Shown: piece by piece, positions 23,018 through 33,485 of the stretch
Layout of the letters: each line of letters opens with the position of its first letter
How positions within the stretch are numbered: position 1 is the first letter of the stretch
NCBI GenBank assembly: GCA_030549175.1
Contig: JAUKUA010000004.1
Span: 5,456,001 to 5,520,000 of the forward strand
Direction: 5' to 3'
DNA length: 64,000 nucleotides
DNA from: Lasiosphaeris hirsuta
Lineage: Eukaryota > Ascomycota > Sordariomycetes > Sordariales > Lasiosphaeriaceae
Made by a program: the position numbers and the translations under genes
Notes under the pieces: generated by a model
Databases searched by the model: none
Seen by the model: only the letters and a program-made list of their open reading frames with translations
Told to the model about the DNA's origin: nothing

Positions 23018-23606
23018 TCACGTACTCGCACTAGCTAATGCTGGTCCTTGCATCCTGGACCGGTTCGTTTCCATGTCTGTCGAAGTTTGGGGCCCGCTAA
23101 AGTATTCCACTTTTCTTGTTGAAGGCGGGATGGTTATGATCGAATCGAGGCCGTTCACCCTGGAACGGAACCCTGGGAGAGCCAGACGCTGCAGCAGATT
23201 CTCGATGGGGCGCTTAAGAAGCGGCGCACAGGCCGCAATGATGAGAATCAGCTCTTCGATGCGGATCCTACAGTAAAGCTCGTGTTAGCTCGCTCGCGTG
23301 GATGCAGCTTGGGGCGCGAGGAGAGACATGCCAGAGGTAGGCCGTCATCATGTCGGCTATGGCGTTTTCTGATGTAGCGTCGTACGATTTGAGGACGAGA
23401 ACTTTGAAAATGCCAGCGATGGTGGCTATCAGGCAGAGCCCCATCAGCACGCAGAGGAGCACCTTCTCGGCTAGTGGGCGGTGCAGGCGCCGTATCAGCA
23501 ATGACGGCAGGACTGCGCAAAGTAAATCGCTAATTATGGCAATACCTGCAATCCCATAAAGCGCTGGGTGTCAGCTACCTGGACACATTGGGAGGCAATC
23601 GCACAT

Positions 23607-23637
<31 letters not shown>

Positions 23638-24300
23638 CGGAGGGGAGGAGGCGCGAGACCGTAAGGCACCGTCGGTAAGGGCGAACGACTCACCGCTAAA
23701 TACCCACGCTACGATCCAAATATGTTCTGTGGGAAGGCACGTCTTCTCGGGAACGGATGCCCACATGGAGCGAATCGGGCGGCACTGGACAAGCTGCGAG
23801 ATAATACATGCTGCAAGAGAGGTCCCTTGGAGCGCAATGCCGGACCAGAGAACCCATCTCCACACGTGTTCCTGGGCAATCTGCAACAGTAGACACAGTA
23901 TCGAGATGCGAGCAAATGACGACGCCCACAGCGCGATGATGAACACGGTGAAGGTGGTGGCTCCGATAACTTCGATCTGGCTGGGGGAGAGGAGGGGAAG
24001 AGGGCAGCCAAAGCCGTGTGAGACGGCAACGATAGTCAAGACGATCGAAACCGATTCAGCAAGCTAATGCAAAAAGGTTAGACAGTCAGTTCCATCTTGT
24101 ACAGCGTCCAATGCACCAATGGTACTTACGGCGGCGATTGTTAGGGTATAATCGGCAGCATTGAGGCGGTGCTTTAGTCGAACCCTTGTCCAGATGCGTA
24201 CGACGTAGGATGCCAAAGCCAGCACAAAGAGCGGCAGCAGGATGGCCAGGGCCCTGTAGCCGGCTGACGTGTCTGCGGGCGCTTTGCCCAAGCTAGACAT
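23018..24300 (-). CDS. Second rhodopsin-domain (PTH11-like) membrane protein
   Basis: Four exons. Exon 1 starts at 24300 (MSSLGKAPADTSAGYRAL) and ends at a GTAAGT near 24130. Exon 2 (about 24066-23692) holds helices 2-5 with LWASSFARISILCLLLQIA and a cysteine pair typical of the family. Exon 3 (about 23547-23332) encodes IAIISDLLCAVLPSLLIRRL and the next helix. Exon 4 (23267-23018) encodes EELILIIAACAPLLK and a polar tail, ending in TGA at 23018-23020. The third intron, 23268-23331, needs a GC donor (TG|GCATGT). It has a GCTAAC branch site and a CTGTAG acceptor, and the join restores the conserved helix in frame. It is unlike the first rhodopsin-domain protein at 8861 in sequence. Function is unknown. 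Confidence 0.75.
23615..23637. repeat. Poly(A)23 tract in an intron
   Basis: A run of 23 A (T on the coding strand) inside the second intron of the rhodopsin-domain gene. Confidence 0.9.
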
Positions 24301-25682
24301 GGTGAAGAAGGGTGCGTGCCCATCAGAAACCGCCGTGGTAGATACCAGGTTGGATTCGGGTTCGGACGTGACGCTGTGCTAGCGATGTTCGGGTGGGATT
24401 CGAGCAGTATCTGATGGGAGGGATTTTTTTTATTTTTTTTTGGGAAGTCCTCAGAACCCTCAATCCTCGCGTGCGAAACGCACCGGACGCAACTCTGGCG
24501 GCTGAGGGGCCAAGCACTTGAGAAAATACCAAGGAGCGCCTAGGCCCTGCAGAGAGCAGCAAGCTTTGCTGTGTGATCACAGCCGCTGACGCCGAGATTG
24601 GCGGGGACCGGAATGATTTGGAAGCCCACCCTTGCAACATCAGTGCCGGGTCACGTTGCGATGCAAGCAGAGCCGTAACCCTAAGCCCAAGATGTGGGTA
24701 GCTCTCGGGAGCCAAGCCAACGGACTACCCCGCCTTGGCGGTGTGGGTGCGCGCCAGTCTCCAACGACTCGGTGGAGCAGTTATGCAGGGGTTCGGACTG
24801 GATGAGCAAATGAATGACTCGGCGTCTCAGTTCATACGCTGAGAGCAGCGGCCACTCCTGCAGCACAGAAGACGAGAGCAAGTCACTACAGGAGAGGGGT
24901 TTCTCCGCCCGTCAAGCACCAGTTTCATTTGGGGAGCACGACGGTTGCGCATTGGTACTCGGACAAAAAGGGGCAAAATGTACTCGTCACAGATATTGGA
25001 GCAGGTGCCGACTTGAGATATCGCCCTTCATTCTAGAAGCCCGGGCTGCCGTTTCGCCAGCATTCATCATGACCATCTCCGAGGCTTCCGACACGCATTC
25101 CTCGATGAGAAGCTCGAGGGCTGCGTTAAATGTCCCGGCCATATTAGTAGAACGGATAGAGAGGTTTTGATAGGTTGGAGAGTTGTGGTTGTTGAAGGTT
25201 TTGTGGTAGGTTCGGCGTGAATGTGTTGAATGGGGTTCATGGGTATAGGCATGGGGAACGCAGAAAGGGAGGGAGCAGACTAGAAGACCTACTGCAGCAG
25301 TGATGGAGGGCCATCCCAGGTGGACAGCTAGCCCAGGCTAGCCAGGGTCATGATAGGGGATTCGGGTGAGGTATCTTAGGGATGTCGAGTGTCGGGCGAT
25401 ACGAGGTCCAGCGAAACCACCCCGGAGAAGAAAATGGTTTCGCTCATACCTGCCGTCGAGGTTTTCGGCGACGGCTCCAGCAGCGACGAGCGCTTTTTCG
25501 GGACTGGAGTTATATGGTGCTATGTTGTTTGTGTGGCGATACGAGCTAGAGCCCGGTTAGAGTTGCAAGATACCGTAAAGTGGCCAACCTAGAAAATATC
25601 CTGGCGTAGAAGAGAAATCGGCAGTTTACGGGCTTGTTAATAAATTCAAGTGCTCCTATAAACCCGCCGGCGTATTCACCAA
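24301..25682. other. Gene-poor region
   Basis: About 1.4 kb upstream of the rhodopsin-domain gene. Only short, unconvincing frames and no recognised motif. Confidence 0.4.
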
Positions 25683-26063
25683 CTACACGCCAAGGAGTAT
25701 GTCAGGGGCTAAATAAGCCGAGTCGGTATACTGTGGTGTTCGATACCTTAGGTAGGCTTTATAGTAAATGGTGCCAAGATGCGCCACTGATTCCATTTTA
25801 CAGGCGACCGATAAAATTTCAGGTCCCTGCGCTCCGCTCATCTCAGCATGCATCATTCCCTCTATTATTGCCTTATCCAAAACGCACCTCTCCGTTATAT
25901 GTGCGCCATTCCCTTCGCGGTCTTCCGCTGCGTCTCGGCTCCAGCTTTTGTCCCCGCACCTCACCATGCAATCGGACAGAAACCCAGAATCGAAGATCTC
26001 GGTGGAGTCGTTGACCATTCTTACCCTCTCGGGCTGAGGCTCGGGCTCGGGCTCGGGCTCCAA
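25683..26063 (-). pseudogene. Possible BTB/POZ-domain fragment
   Basis: A 126-codon minus-strand frame contains IFDSGFLSDCMVRCGDKSW. This resembles the opening strands of fungal BTB/POZ domains (SGxFSDxxVxCGxxxW). The expected histidine-rich HRxVL segment does not follow, and the rest of the frame matches only loosely, so I read it as a decayed fragment. The first residues (MEPEPEPEPQPE) come from the GGGCTC hexamer repeat. The call rests on one motif. Confidence 0.3.
26033..26061. repeat. Hexanucleotide repeat (gggctc)n
   Basis: About four imperfect copies of gggctc in a row. Confidence 0.8.
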
Positions 26064-27182
26064 CCCCGGAAGAGCGGACTCCCCTCAACAGAACCCCCAG
26101 CGTCGCTCATAGCCTCACTCATGCCTTCGCAAAGGAGTGAGTGGCCCGGTCGATCCACGTTTTGAAGGCGGCGCAGAGCAGAGAAGAATTTCCAAGAAAC
26201 GGTCAGAAAAAGCATGAGCGTGCAACGGCACGCGAACCGGATGGGATGAGCGCCACTGATGATGCAGCCAGCCCTTTCAAGGAGGGAGGGGCATCTGCGA
26301 CGTATCAAACACTGCGTGCGACGAGGGCAATTTATCGCTGGCAATTGCCGGATGGATTGAGTTTCGACTCGGCCATCAGAGTCGTCTTTGCAGGTATCGC
26401 CACCGTGGGACTCGATATTGCAGCTGACTTTTGTCATTTGCCGGGTGGCGGGTGCACGCAGCCATAAACGACTACCAGCCAACCAGCCCAGTTATTCTCG
26501 AAGACTGCAAACGGCCAGCAACCCACAAACCATTTGCCTAACCCGCAGGCGGGAAACGCTTATTCTGGGGAAAAACCATTGCTAATACTCTCGATCATCA
26601 TGTGTCCCTCTCAGCCACATTGCAAGGCGGTCATGAAGATATTCTTCACAATGATCCCACGTTGAACTCGGCATCTCTTCGTGGCTTTCAGCTCGGTCGC
26701 CAATGGCTTTGCGCTATGCCCCATTGGTGAGAGGTGCTGTGATTAGGCGTCACAAATCAGCGACTTTCAGACCTGATGTGAGCTGAGGATCTCATGATCG
26801 ATCAAGCTGAGCGAGCGAAGATGCGATACCGCAAAATAGAAAGAGCATTTCCAATGGCCAGGTATAAGGCTCTGCGGTCAAGGGGAAAGTGCAAGATATT
26901 TTTCGTCTCACCGACGTCCACCTTCATTTCTAGAGAGGTAACAGGTAGCGCCAGAGACGGCTTGAAATCAAAAGCGCTGCTCAACTCAACTGTATGTTCT
27001 TATCCTCGTCCTGATCCTTTTGTCTCTGCCTATTTTCTCCTTTTCTTTTCTCCTTCTCTTCTTTTTTCTCTCCATTTTCTCTCTTCTTTTTTTCTCTTCT
27101 TTCTTTCTCTTCGTTTTTTCTCTTCTTTTTGCTAGCGCACCCCTAGCTTGAGCTAATACTCACACTGATTGATATAGAAGCA
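26064..27182. promoter_or_regulatory. Promoter region with long pyrimidine tract
   Basis: About 1.1 kb upstream of the CorA-like gene. Positions about 27000-27135 form a strongly pyrimidine-rich (C/T) tract ending 50 bp before the ATG. Such tracts are common just upstream of transcription starts in filamentous fungi. No other gene is seen. Confidence 0.45.
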
Positions 27183-29474
27183 ATGGCTGCCCCTCCGGAA
27201 GCGCGAGGCGTTGCGCCAGCGACACCCAAGAAAGTGCCGAAGGATGCCAACGAGGTTATGGAAATGTACGGAGATTATATTGACGAGCTCTACTCACGCT
27301 GGCCAGAGACATTCAAAAAGCTGCATGATTTCCTCAAGCGTGGTAACTGCCGGTGTTCCTCCAGCCAAGCTTGCCAATGCACAAGTGTCGGCATGATGTG
27401 CGATTGCAGCGACCCGAGTACATGTACCTGCGGAGGCGTGAATCCTCAAACACTGGAGAATGATGTTGGGTGCTGCACACATCAGCTGAAGCACAAAGTC
27501 CGCGTCTACGATATCAACCCGGAAGCCACGACATTGGAATCATACGTCACGGTCCGTGGCGAGAAGCATCGACAGCAGATATACTACGATGCTGCGGATG
27601 AGAAAGAGCTTGAAAAGCTGAAAACCGATCTGTTTGAGAGCAGCAAGACAGAGGCAACGGGGTCAGGAGGCGCTAAAAATACGCATCTCCGACTTATCAC
27701 CGTGAGCCATCTCAGCGCCAATGTGGCAAAGATGCTTGGAGGCATATACGACATTCACGCGGATTTCTTCAACCGTCACCTCCCAGGAACCGAAGCGATT
27801 TCTGGCCGTCTACTCTCAAGAGTGCCCTCGGCGATTCAGATCGAGTTCGACGAGCTTTACGAAGCGCGCGATCCGTTTGAAAAGATTTGGCGCGTTGCCG
27901 AGAAACCAGGCGGCCTTCAAGGGCACAAGTTCATCCGGCATGCGCTGCAGCAAAACTTCTTGATATGTCAAGCGGGCTGGGACTACTTCCCCATCTCGGA
28001 AGGCGACTGGAAAAACGGCAGACGGAATACGCCCATGAGCGCGGGGTTCGAAGACGTCAACGCGGAGAACACCTTCCAGTTCAACCTAGCTCACCGCATT
28101 TCGGTGTATTCCATCCCCAAGGGTCACGGAGGCCACCCAATGACAGCCATCATTCTCTTCTACCCGAGGCTCGAGCTCTGCAACAACCCATCGCATCTCA
28201 TCCATTCTGCTTCAGCAGAGGGCGAGGCAGGGATGGGACTTCGAGAGCATGACGCCAAGCGGAACAGAAACGAGTGTTCACTGTTAGAATTCAGAGCCAT
28301 TCCCGACACAATTCCTCCGATGAGTGACTACACGCCAACGAAAAAGATGCAGCAGCAAGGGATGCCACCCCGCAGCGACATCTTCGGCAACAACACCTTC
28401 CAGCTCAAAGACAAGTGGGACTACGCTGGTGGATTCCACAAGGAGTTCCTTCTGCACGTCGAAAATCACTTCAAAAGCTGTCAAGAGAAGAAAATCAAGG
28501 TGAATATCGATTTCATTCACTGCTTTGGATTTCCGCTCTTCCGGATCGTCTCGGCCAACTGGGCGAGGCTCATCCACAAGCGCGGTCTTGATCTTGACAT
28601 GCTTGAATGGAGACCGCACGAAGACAAAGACACAAAGGGAAGCATCCACACCGTCGAGGAGACCAAGTCTCGCAGGGGCGCGCTGGTTCGTCATCACAAG
28701 GCCATCACGGCGACGCTTGAGATGCTCCGACACCTCAAGCAGCAAGAAAAGGCGGCTCACTTCGAAGACGAAGTCACAAAAGTTGGTGACTCTAATCTCA
28801 AGGAGCTGGAGAAAGTAAAGTTGAAGTACCGGGATGATGACAACGGATACAACAAGGGCCTAAGCGATGGCCTTAGCGGAGAAGACGCAGATGGCGACAC
28901 CTGGGAGGCGCTATACTACGACTTCTTCGAGCTCAAGGCCGGCGTTGATGCCCTGGAGAAGCGCGCAGACAAGATTGCGGAGAGCATGCTGGCCATGATG
29001 AACGTCAAGATCCAGTCATCCAACCGGGAGATACTGGTCTCTAGCAAGGATATCTTGGCCTCAAGCAAGAAGATCATGGGATCTAACGGCGATATCCTAA
29101 AGTCCAACGGCGAGATACTCGAATTGCACAAAAAACTCATGGAGGTGAATACGGAGATTCAACGATCGGCGCAGATTTCGGGTGAGCGGGGAGGCGCTTT
29201 GAACTGGATAGTCGCCGTAATATCGGTATTTTTGGGGGCGTTCACCATCGTGGATGCTGTTTACCCTCTGAATCCCAACTCAGACGAGTTCATCCCTACG
29301 GGTAACGGGAAGTTTTGGAGGCTCTGGGGGATTGTCCTGAGTGTGGCTATGGTCGTGGCCGTCGTGTGGTATGTTGTCGCAAAAATAAGAGCTGAGGCCA
29401 AAGAGAAAGAACAAAAGAAGAAGTGGATCGAGAAGGGGATTCTGCCGGACGAGGAAGGAAAGTACCATGTCTAA
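27183..29474 (+). CDS. CorA-like two-helix membrane protein with CxC-rich block
   Basis: An intronless 763-aa frame. Near the N-terminus there are four CxC motifs (C56/58, C64/66, C73/75, C81/83) and then C97-C98, a metallothionein-like spacing. A long soluble domain of unknown fold follows, with a charged region near 560-590. Residues about 609-657 form seven consecutive heptads of the type SSxxIL/SNxxIL, a near-perfect coiled coil. Two hydrophobic helices lie at about 671-696 and 711-735, then a short basic cytoplasmic tail. Soluble domain, coiled coil and two C-terminal helices is the CorA-like layout. The GMN signature of true Mg2+ channels is absent between the helices. I infer a membrane protein, perhaps metal-responsive. 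Substrate and role are unknown. Confidence 0.7.
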   Translation: MAAPPEARGVAPATPKKVPKDANEVMEMYGDYIDELYSRWPETFKKLHDFLKRGNCRCSSSQACQCTSVGMMCDCSDPSTCTCGGVNPQTLENDVGCCTHQLKHKVRVYDINPEATTLESYVTVRGEKHRQQIYYDAADEKELEKLKTDLFESSKTEATGSGGAKNTHLRLITVSHLSANVAKMLGGIYDIHADFFNRHLPGTEAISGRLLSRVPSAIQIEFDELYEARDPFEKIWRVAEKPGGLQGHKFIRHALQQNFLICQAGWDYFPISEGDWKNGRRNTPMSAGFEDVNAENTFQFNLAHRISVYSIPKGHGGHPMTAIILFYPRLELCNNPSHLIHSASAEGEAGMGLREHDAKRNRNECSLLEFRAIPDTIPPMSDYTPTKKMQQQGMPPRSDIFGNNTFQLKDKWDYAGGFHKEFLLHVENHFKSCQEKKIKVNIDFIHCFGFPLFRIVSANWARLIHKRGLDLDMLEWRPHEDKDTKGSIHTVEETKSRRGALVRHHKAITATLEMLRHLKQQEKAAHFEDEVTKVGDSNLKELEKVKLKYRDDDNGYNKGLSDGLSGEDADGDTWEALYYDFFELKAGVDALEKRADKIAESMLAMMNVKIQSSNREILVSSKDILASSKKIMGSNGDILKSNGEILELHKKLMEVNTEIQRSAQISGERGGALNWIVAVISVFLGAFTIVDAVYPLNPNSDEFIPTGNGKFWRLWGIVLSVAMVVAVVWYVVAKIRAEAKEKEQKKKWIEKGILPDEEGKYHV

Positions 29475-29913
29475 ACCGAGTCGTATAAAAAGATATGCAG
29501 GGAATTTATCAGCGGGAAAGCTAGGCGCTAGTCCAAGATTTTAATCAGATACCACAGGAGGAGATATTGAGATTTGACAGACAGCTCCGTACTTTATCTC
29601 CTACCATAAAATGCACTGAGTTCTCAGCTCCATGACCCGGCGCTCTAAGCTCTAGCCCAAAAGCCCTCAACACGATGACTTGGGGCAAGTGAGGTTGAAG
29701 CATGTGGTGCGGGCGGCGGCCATTTCGTGGAGGTTCAGGGACTGGTTTATTACACTAGCCACTTTTATAACTAGGTAGCCTTCTTTTCGCGCGTGCACCT
29801 ATCAAAAGGTATAAAAAGGAGAGCATAACGGTGCACTCTGCCGATTGTCACTTGCCCGCCATACATAACCCTACTAAAAAACCGCACAACCCTGAAAACG
29901 GTAGATTGATTGT
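29475..29913. other. Intergenic region before the retroelement nest
   Basis: About 440 bp containing the 3' end of the CorA-like gene. No gene seen. Confidence 0.5.
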
Positions 29914-30666
29914 ATTGTATTTGTTTAACGTCCCGGGTTTTCGCTCTTGGCGACTCGGACGTGCCGGGGCCAAGGGCCCCGACAACGGCTAACTAACGTA
30001 AGGAGATCCTCCTGCCGAAAATCCTAGCCTAATACATGTCCCTGTTTGCCGTTTGAGGGCTTTACCAACCCTCACAACTCTCCTACCAGCTAAAGTATAT
30101 AAAAACTCCGTAGAGAAAAGTTACCTTTAGGAAATAACACCCTTTAGAGGGAAAGAAAGTACACTTATATATCAGATTGTCTCGTGGTCGTAGGCCGCCG
30201 TCTACTCCGTTTCTTCTTTGTTACCCGGGATATTTCTTCCCCCTTTTTCAGTTCCTCCTTTACTGCCATGAACACCCCGAACGCGGTTAATATCTTCTTA
30301 GAGCTTGAGGTAAGGAGCTTAGGTACTTATACCCTTACCGGTAGTACCTTTACTAAGGCGGCTATACTATGTATATACTTTAGGAGGTGTCCCGGGGCCT
30401 TAGTAAGCCCGTACCTCCTATAGGTACCTTCTTATGTTTCCGGATTATGTCCTATCCTTTTATAATAGGCCTTAAAATCTCTATGTCCCGTTCTTTTGGC
30501 GAGAAAGATCGTTAGTTACCGTCTCAGAAGTCTAAGTTTCCGTAGATGTTTCTTCTAGACCTTAATCTTACAATATTTTAGTTTAATATCTTCTTATTAG
30601 ACTTTGAACTCCTAGGTAGGATTATATATCTTTAGTAAGTTTAGTAAGATATCCTTCGTTCCTTAT

Positions 30667-31988
30667 TGTTACACTGGTGGGCTCACCTAGGTCAACAGGG
30701 TCACTGACCTCCTTGACCGAGCCACACCACCAGCACGAACCATACGCATACACACCCATTGACCCACAGGCATCCATCATGGATCGACGAGGAGAAGGGA
30801 ACCATCACAGAGGAAACAGCCACAATGTGGTTCAACCTCGGGACATGCTCCTACGTGTGGCTAATGGCCTATTCAGCCGGCACACAGGTCAGCGGATTCT
30901 CCTAAGCGCCCACGGGTCGCGACGGAATGCCTAGAACCACTCACAAGCCAGAGCAGCCGAATAACGGATCTTACCCGTGCTAGGTAACGTCATCAGACTT
31001 CAGATTTGTCATGGACAAGCCACTTAACCTCAGCATCGTGATCAGGGCCTACATTGTCAGCCAAGGTCCTACAGTTGGTCTTTCGAATCATAGACCTCCC
31101 CGCTATCGCTGGCATTCCTTTAGAAGACCTGGAACCCGACGTTCTCCGGAGTCTAGCTTCAGTGGTGACAGGTAGCCACGACCCCCGCGTGTAAGTCACG
31201 AAGGGAACCGTTACTGTGACAACCGACGTGGGATCGACCTAACAACGCTGTGGCCAACGTAAGTACCGAGGACGTGAAGGAACACCTGTAGCGATGGACA
31301 CCATGCTACTAGAGCTGTACAGATAAGTACTAATATCGGCCGTAGACTGACGTATGATAGGCCAGCTTCACTTGGCTTATAGCCATGGATTTGTAGAGTG
31401 CGAGAGACGGGCGGCTAGAAAGGAGATTCGGGACCGACGGGCGGCTAGGAAGATCCTTTAGATATTTTGGTATCCTTATATCTTATACATAGCCTTCCAT
31501 AAGTAAGACGGGTATGCTACGACGGATCCTCGAGAGAAAGAAGCTCCCCAGTTCTCTTTAGACAAACCTAGAAAGATTATCAGCTGAACTTCAGTGAAGC
31601 TAAGGGGTAATATAACCTTATGAACCCTTCTATTTCTCTTGACTTATAACTACGAAGTATTATGTCTTATCTTATGTTAGATCATTTCATCTCCTTGAAC
31701 GTCCTTCTCCCTAACTCTCCACTACTTTATATTACGACAGTTAATTCCCTCACCGTTCCGTTCTAAAGCTTTGAATCAGACCTTGTACTTATTAGCCTTA
31801 CGAAGATCAACTCCCTGAGTTCATTGTGTGAAAGCTCTGAACTAGACCAACAGCAATTGTTAGGGTGGTTTACTGAACGGTAGAGTCGAGAGTTGTGAAA
31901 GGTTAAAGCTCTGTAGTCTGATTCTTCATTTGATACCTCACCTTGTGGTTGTCACATCCCAGACCTTCGCGGGCTGGCCTGTGTCACA
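30667..31988. mobile_element. LTR-like insertion (TG..CA ends, CTTAT target duplication)
   Basis: A 1322-bp block with TGTTACACTGG at one end and TGTGTCACA at the other. It is flanked on both sides by cttat (30662-30666 and 31989-31993). Removing the block and one cttat gives LINE sequence that aligns without gaps to copy B (near 39160-39190). It is less AT-rich than its host. Ends and 5-bp duplication fit an LTR retrotransposon or solo LTR. I find no gag/pol and cannot show internal direct repeats. Confidence 0.75.
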
Positions 31989-33485
31989 CTTATAGTATCT
32001 TAGTAGATATTTTCTTTCTTATATACTTTATCTTACATACTATGTACTTATAGTATAGTTTTAATTTCCTCTAGTCTTTATTATACTTTTTATATTACCT
32101 AAAGTAGTTATTATATGATATATCTAAAGTTTAGAGATTATCTTACTTCTTAATTATAATTAATAATATTAGTAAGATCTAACCTTCTTTCTTTATTATA
32201 ATTTTAAAAAAGGTTACTTAGGTTTTACTAGCTCTTTAGTTCTTATCTAAAACATAAGTTAGATAACTAACTATGAAATAACTAATCTTTTACTTCTTAA
32301 GATTAAGTACCTTAGTTACATAGTCATAAACCTTCTTCTTAAGGACTATATAGATTAAGACTTATTTTACCTTTATATAAAAGACTGTTCTAAGTATAAT
32401 CTTATTAGTTAGTAAGATAGCATTAAGATTAGAGTTTAGTATATATTATAAGTTTTGGACCGAAGTTTCTTTACTATTTTACTACGTTTTAGAGGTATAT
32501 ATTATTTTAAAGAATGTTATTACTGTAAGCCCCTATATTACTAAGTATAAGAAAAGGCCCTTACCTAAGTTACCAATCCTTTAGAAAAGAGCTGTTACCT
32601 TAGTCTCTTTCGTTACTATATGTCTAATATGCTTCTTAAACTAGAGCCTAAGGTCTAGTTATATACCTAGTTATTCAAAAAGTAGGTTATAAGAAGTTTA
32701 TACCGTACCTACCTTAAGCACGAGATACTTTTATAAGGTAGAGGTTTGTTCCTTATCTAAGCTTAAGTTTAAGTCGGGGTTAAAGCTAAGGTTATAGTCA
32801 GGGTCTTTACCTATCTTCGGTACTACCTTATATAGTTTAAAGAGGGTGTACTCGTATTTAGTTAAGTTAAGTAAGACATTGTTTATCCTACCTTAGATAT
32901 TAATTACTACTAGTTACCTCGTGAGGTTAATCCTTACCGCCGCTTCTAAGCCTCCTTTAGTTACTACGAGAAGGTTATCTATATAAAGGCTTTAACCTTC
33001 CCCTCTAACTAACGGCTCTAAGTATAAGCTAAAGAGGATCGGTAACAACGGTAAGTCTTATGGTAGGCTTACCTTAGTCGGGTGAGTAACCCCGTCTAGC
33101 CTAAGAGTTACTCTCCTACCTGATAGGAAGTTCCTAACGAATCTCATAAAGGTCGGAGGCCATCCCTAGATTACCAGTCTATTAGCTAGACGTTTCCTTT
33201 AAACGTTATTAAAGCTCCTATCAATATCACCCGTTAAGATTTCTACCACCTCCCCGTTCCTCATAGCGTCCTAGAGGTCGTGGACTACTCCGGTGAGGAG
33301 ATCCGTAGCCGAGCGTTTAGAGACTCCTTCCGCCTAGCTAGGGTTAAGAACTCTTTACCATAGTACTACCTAACTTAGCTTCTTTGCCACGAGTTGTTCT
33401 AGCCCTCTTCTATATGCCGGGATGAGGGCGATCGGCCGAAGTTGTTTCGTCGTATCTCACGGCTTGTTAGGTTTAGGCAGTAGTA
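31989..33485 (-). pseudogene. LINE reverse transcriptase region (decayed)
   Basis: Before the Fot insertion at 33486 the minus frame gives LPKPNKP and RPIALIP, then further on LPLLPILFSLYLEPL and a degenerate YxDD box (YIDNLLVV, near 33000-32950). These are the conserved RT blocks of Tad-type LINEs. The rest down to the LTR-like insertion is so AT-rich that only fragments of the thumb/RNase H linker are readable. Confidence 0.65.
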
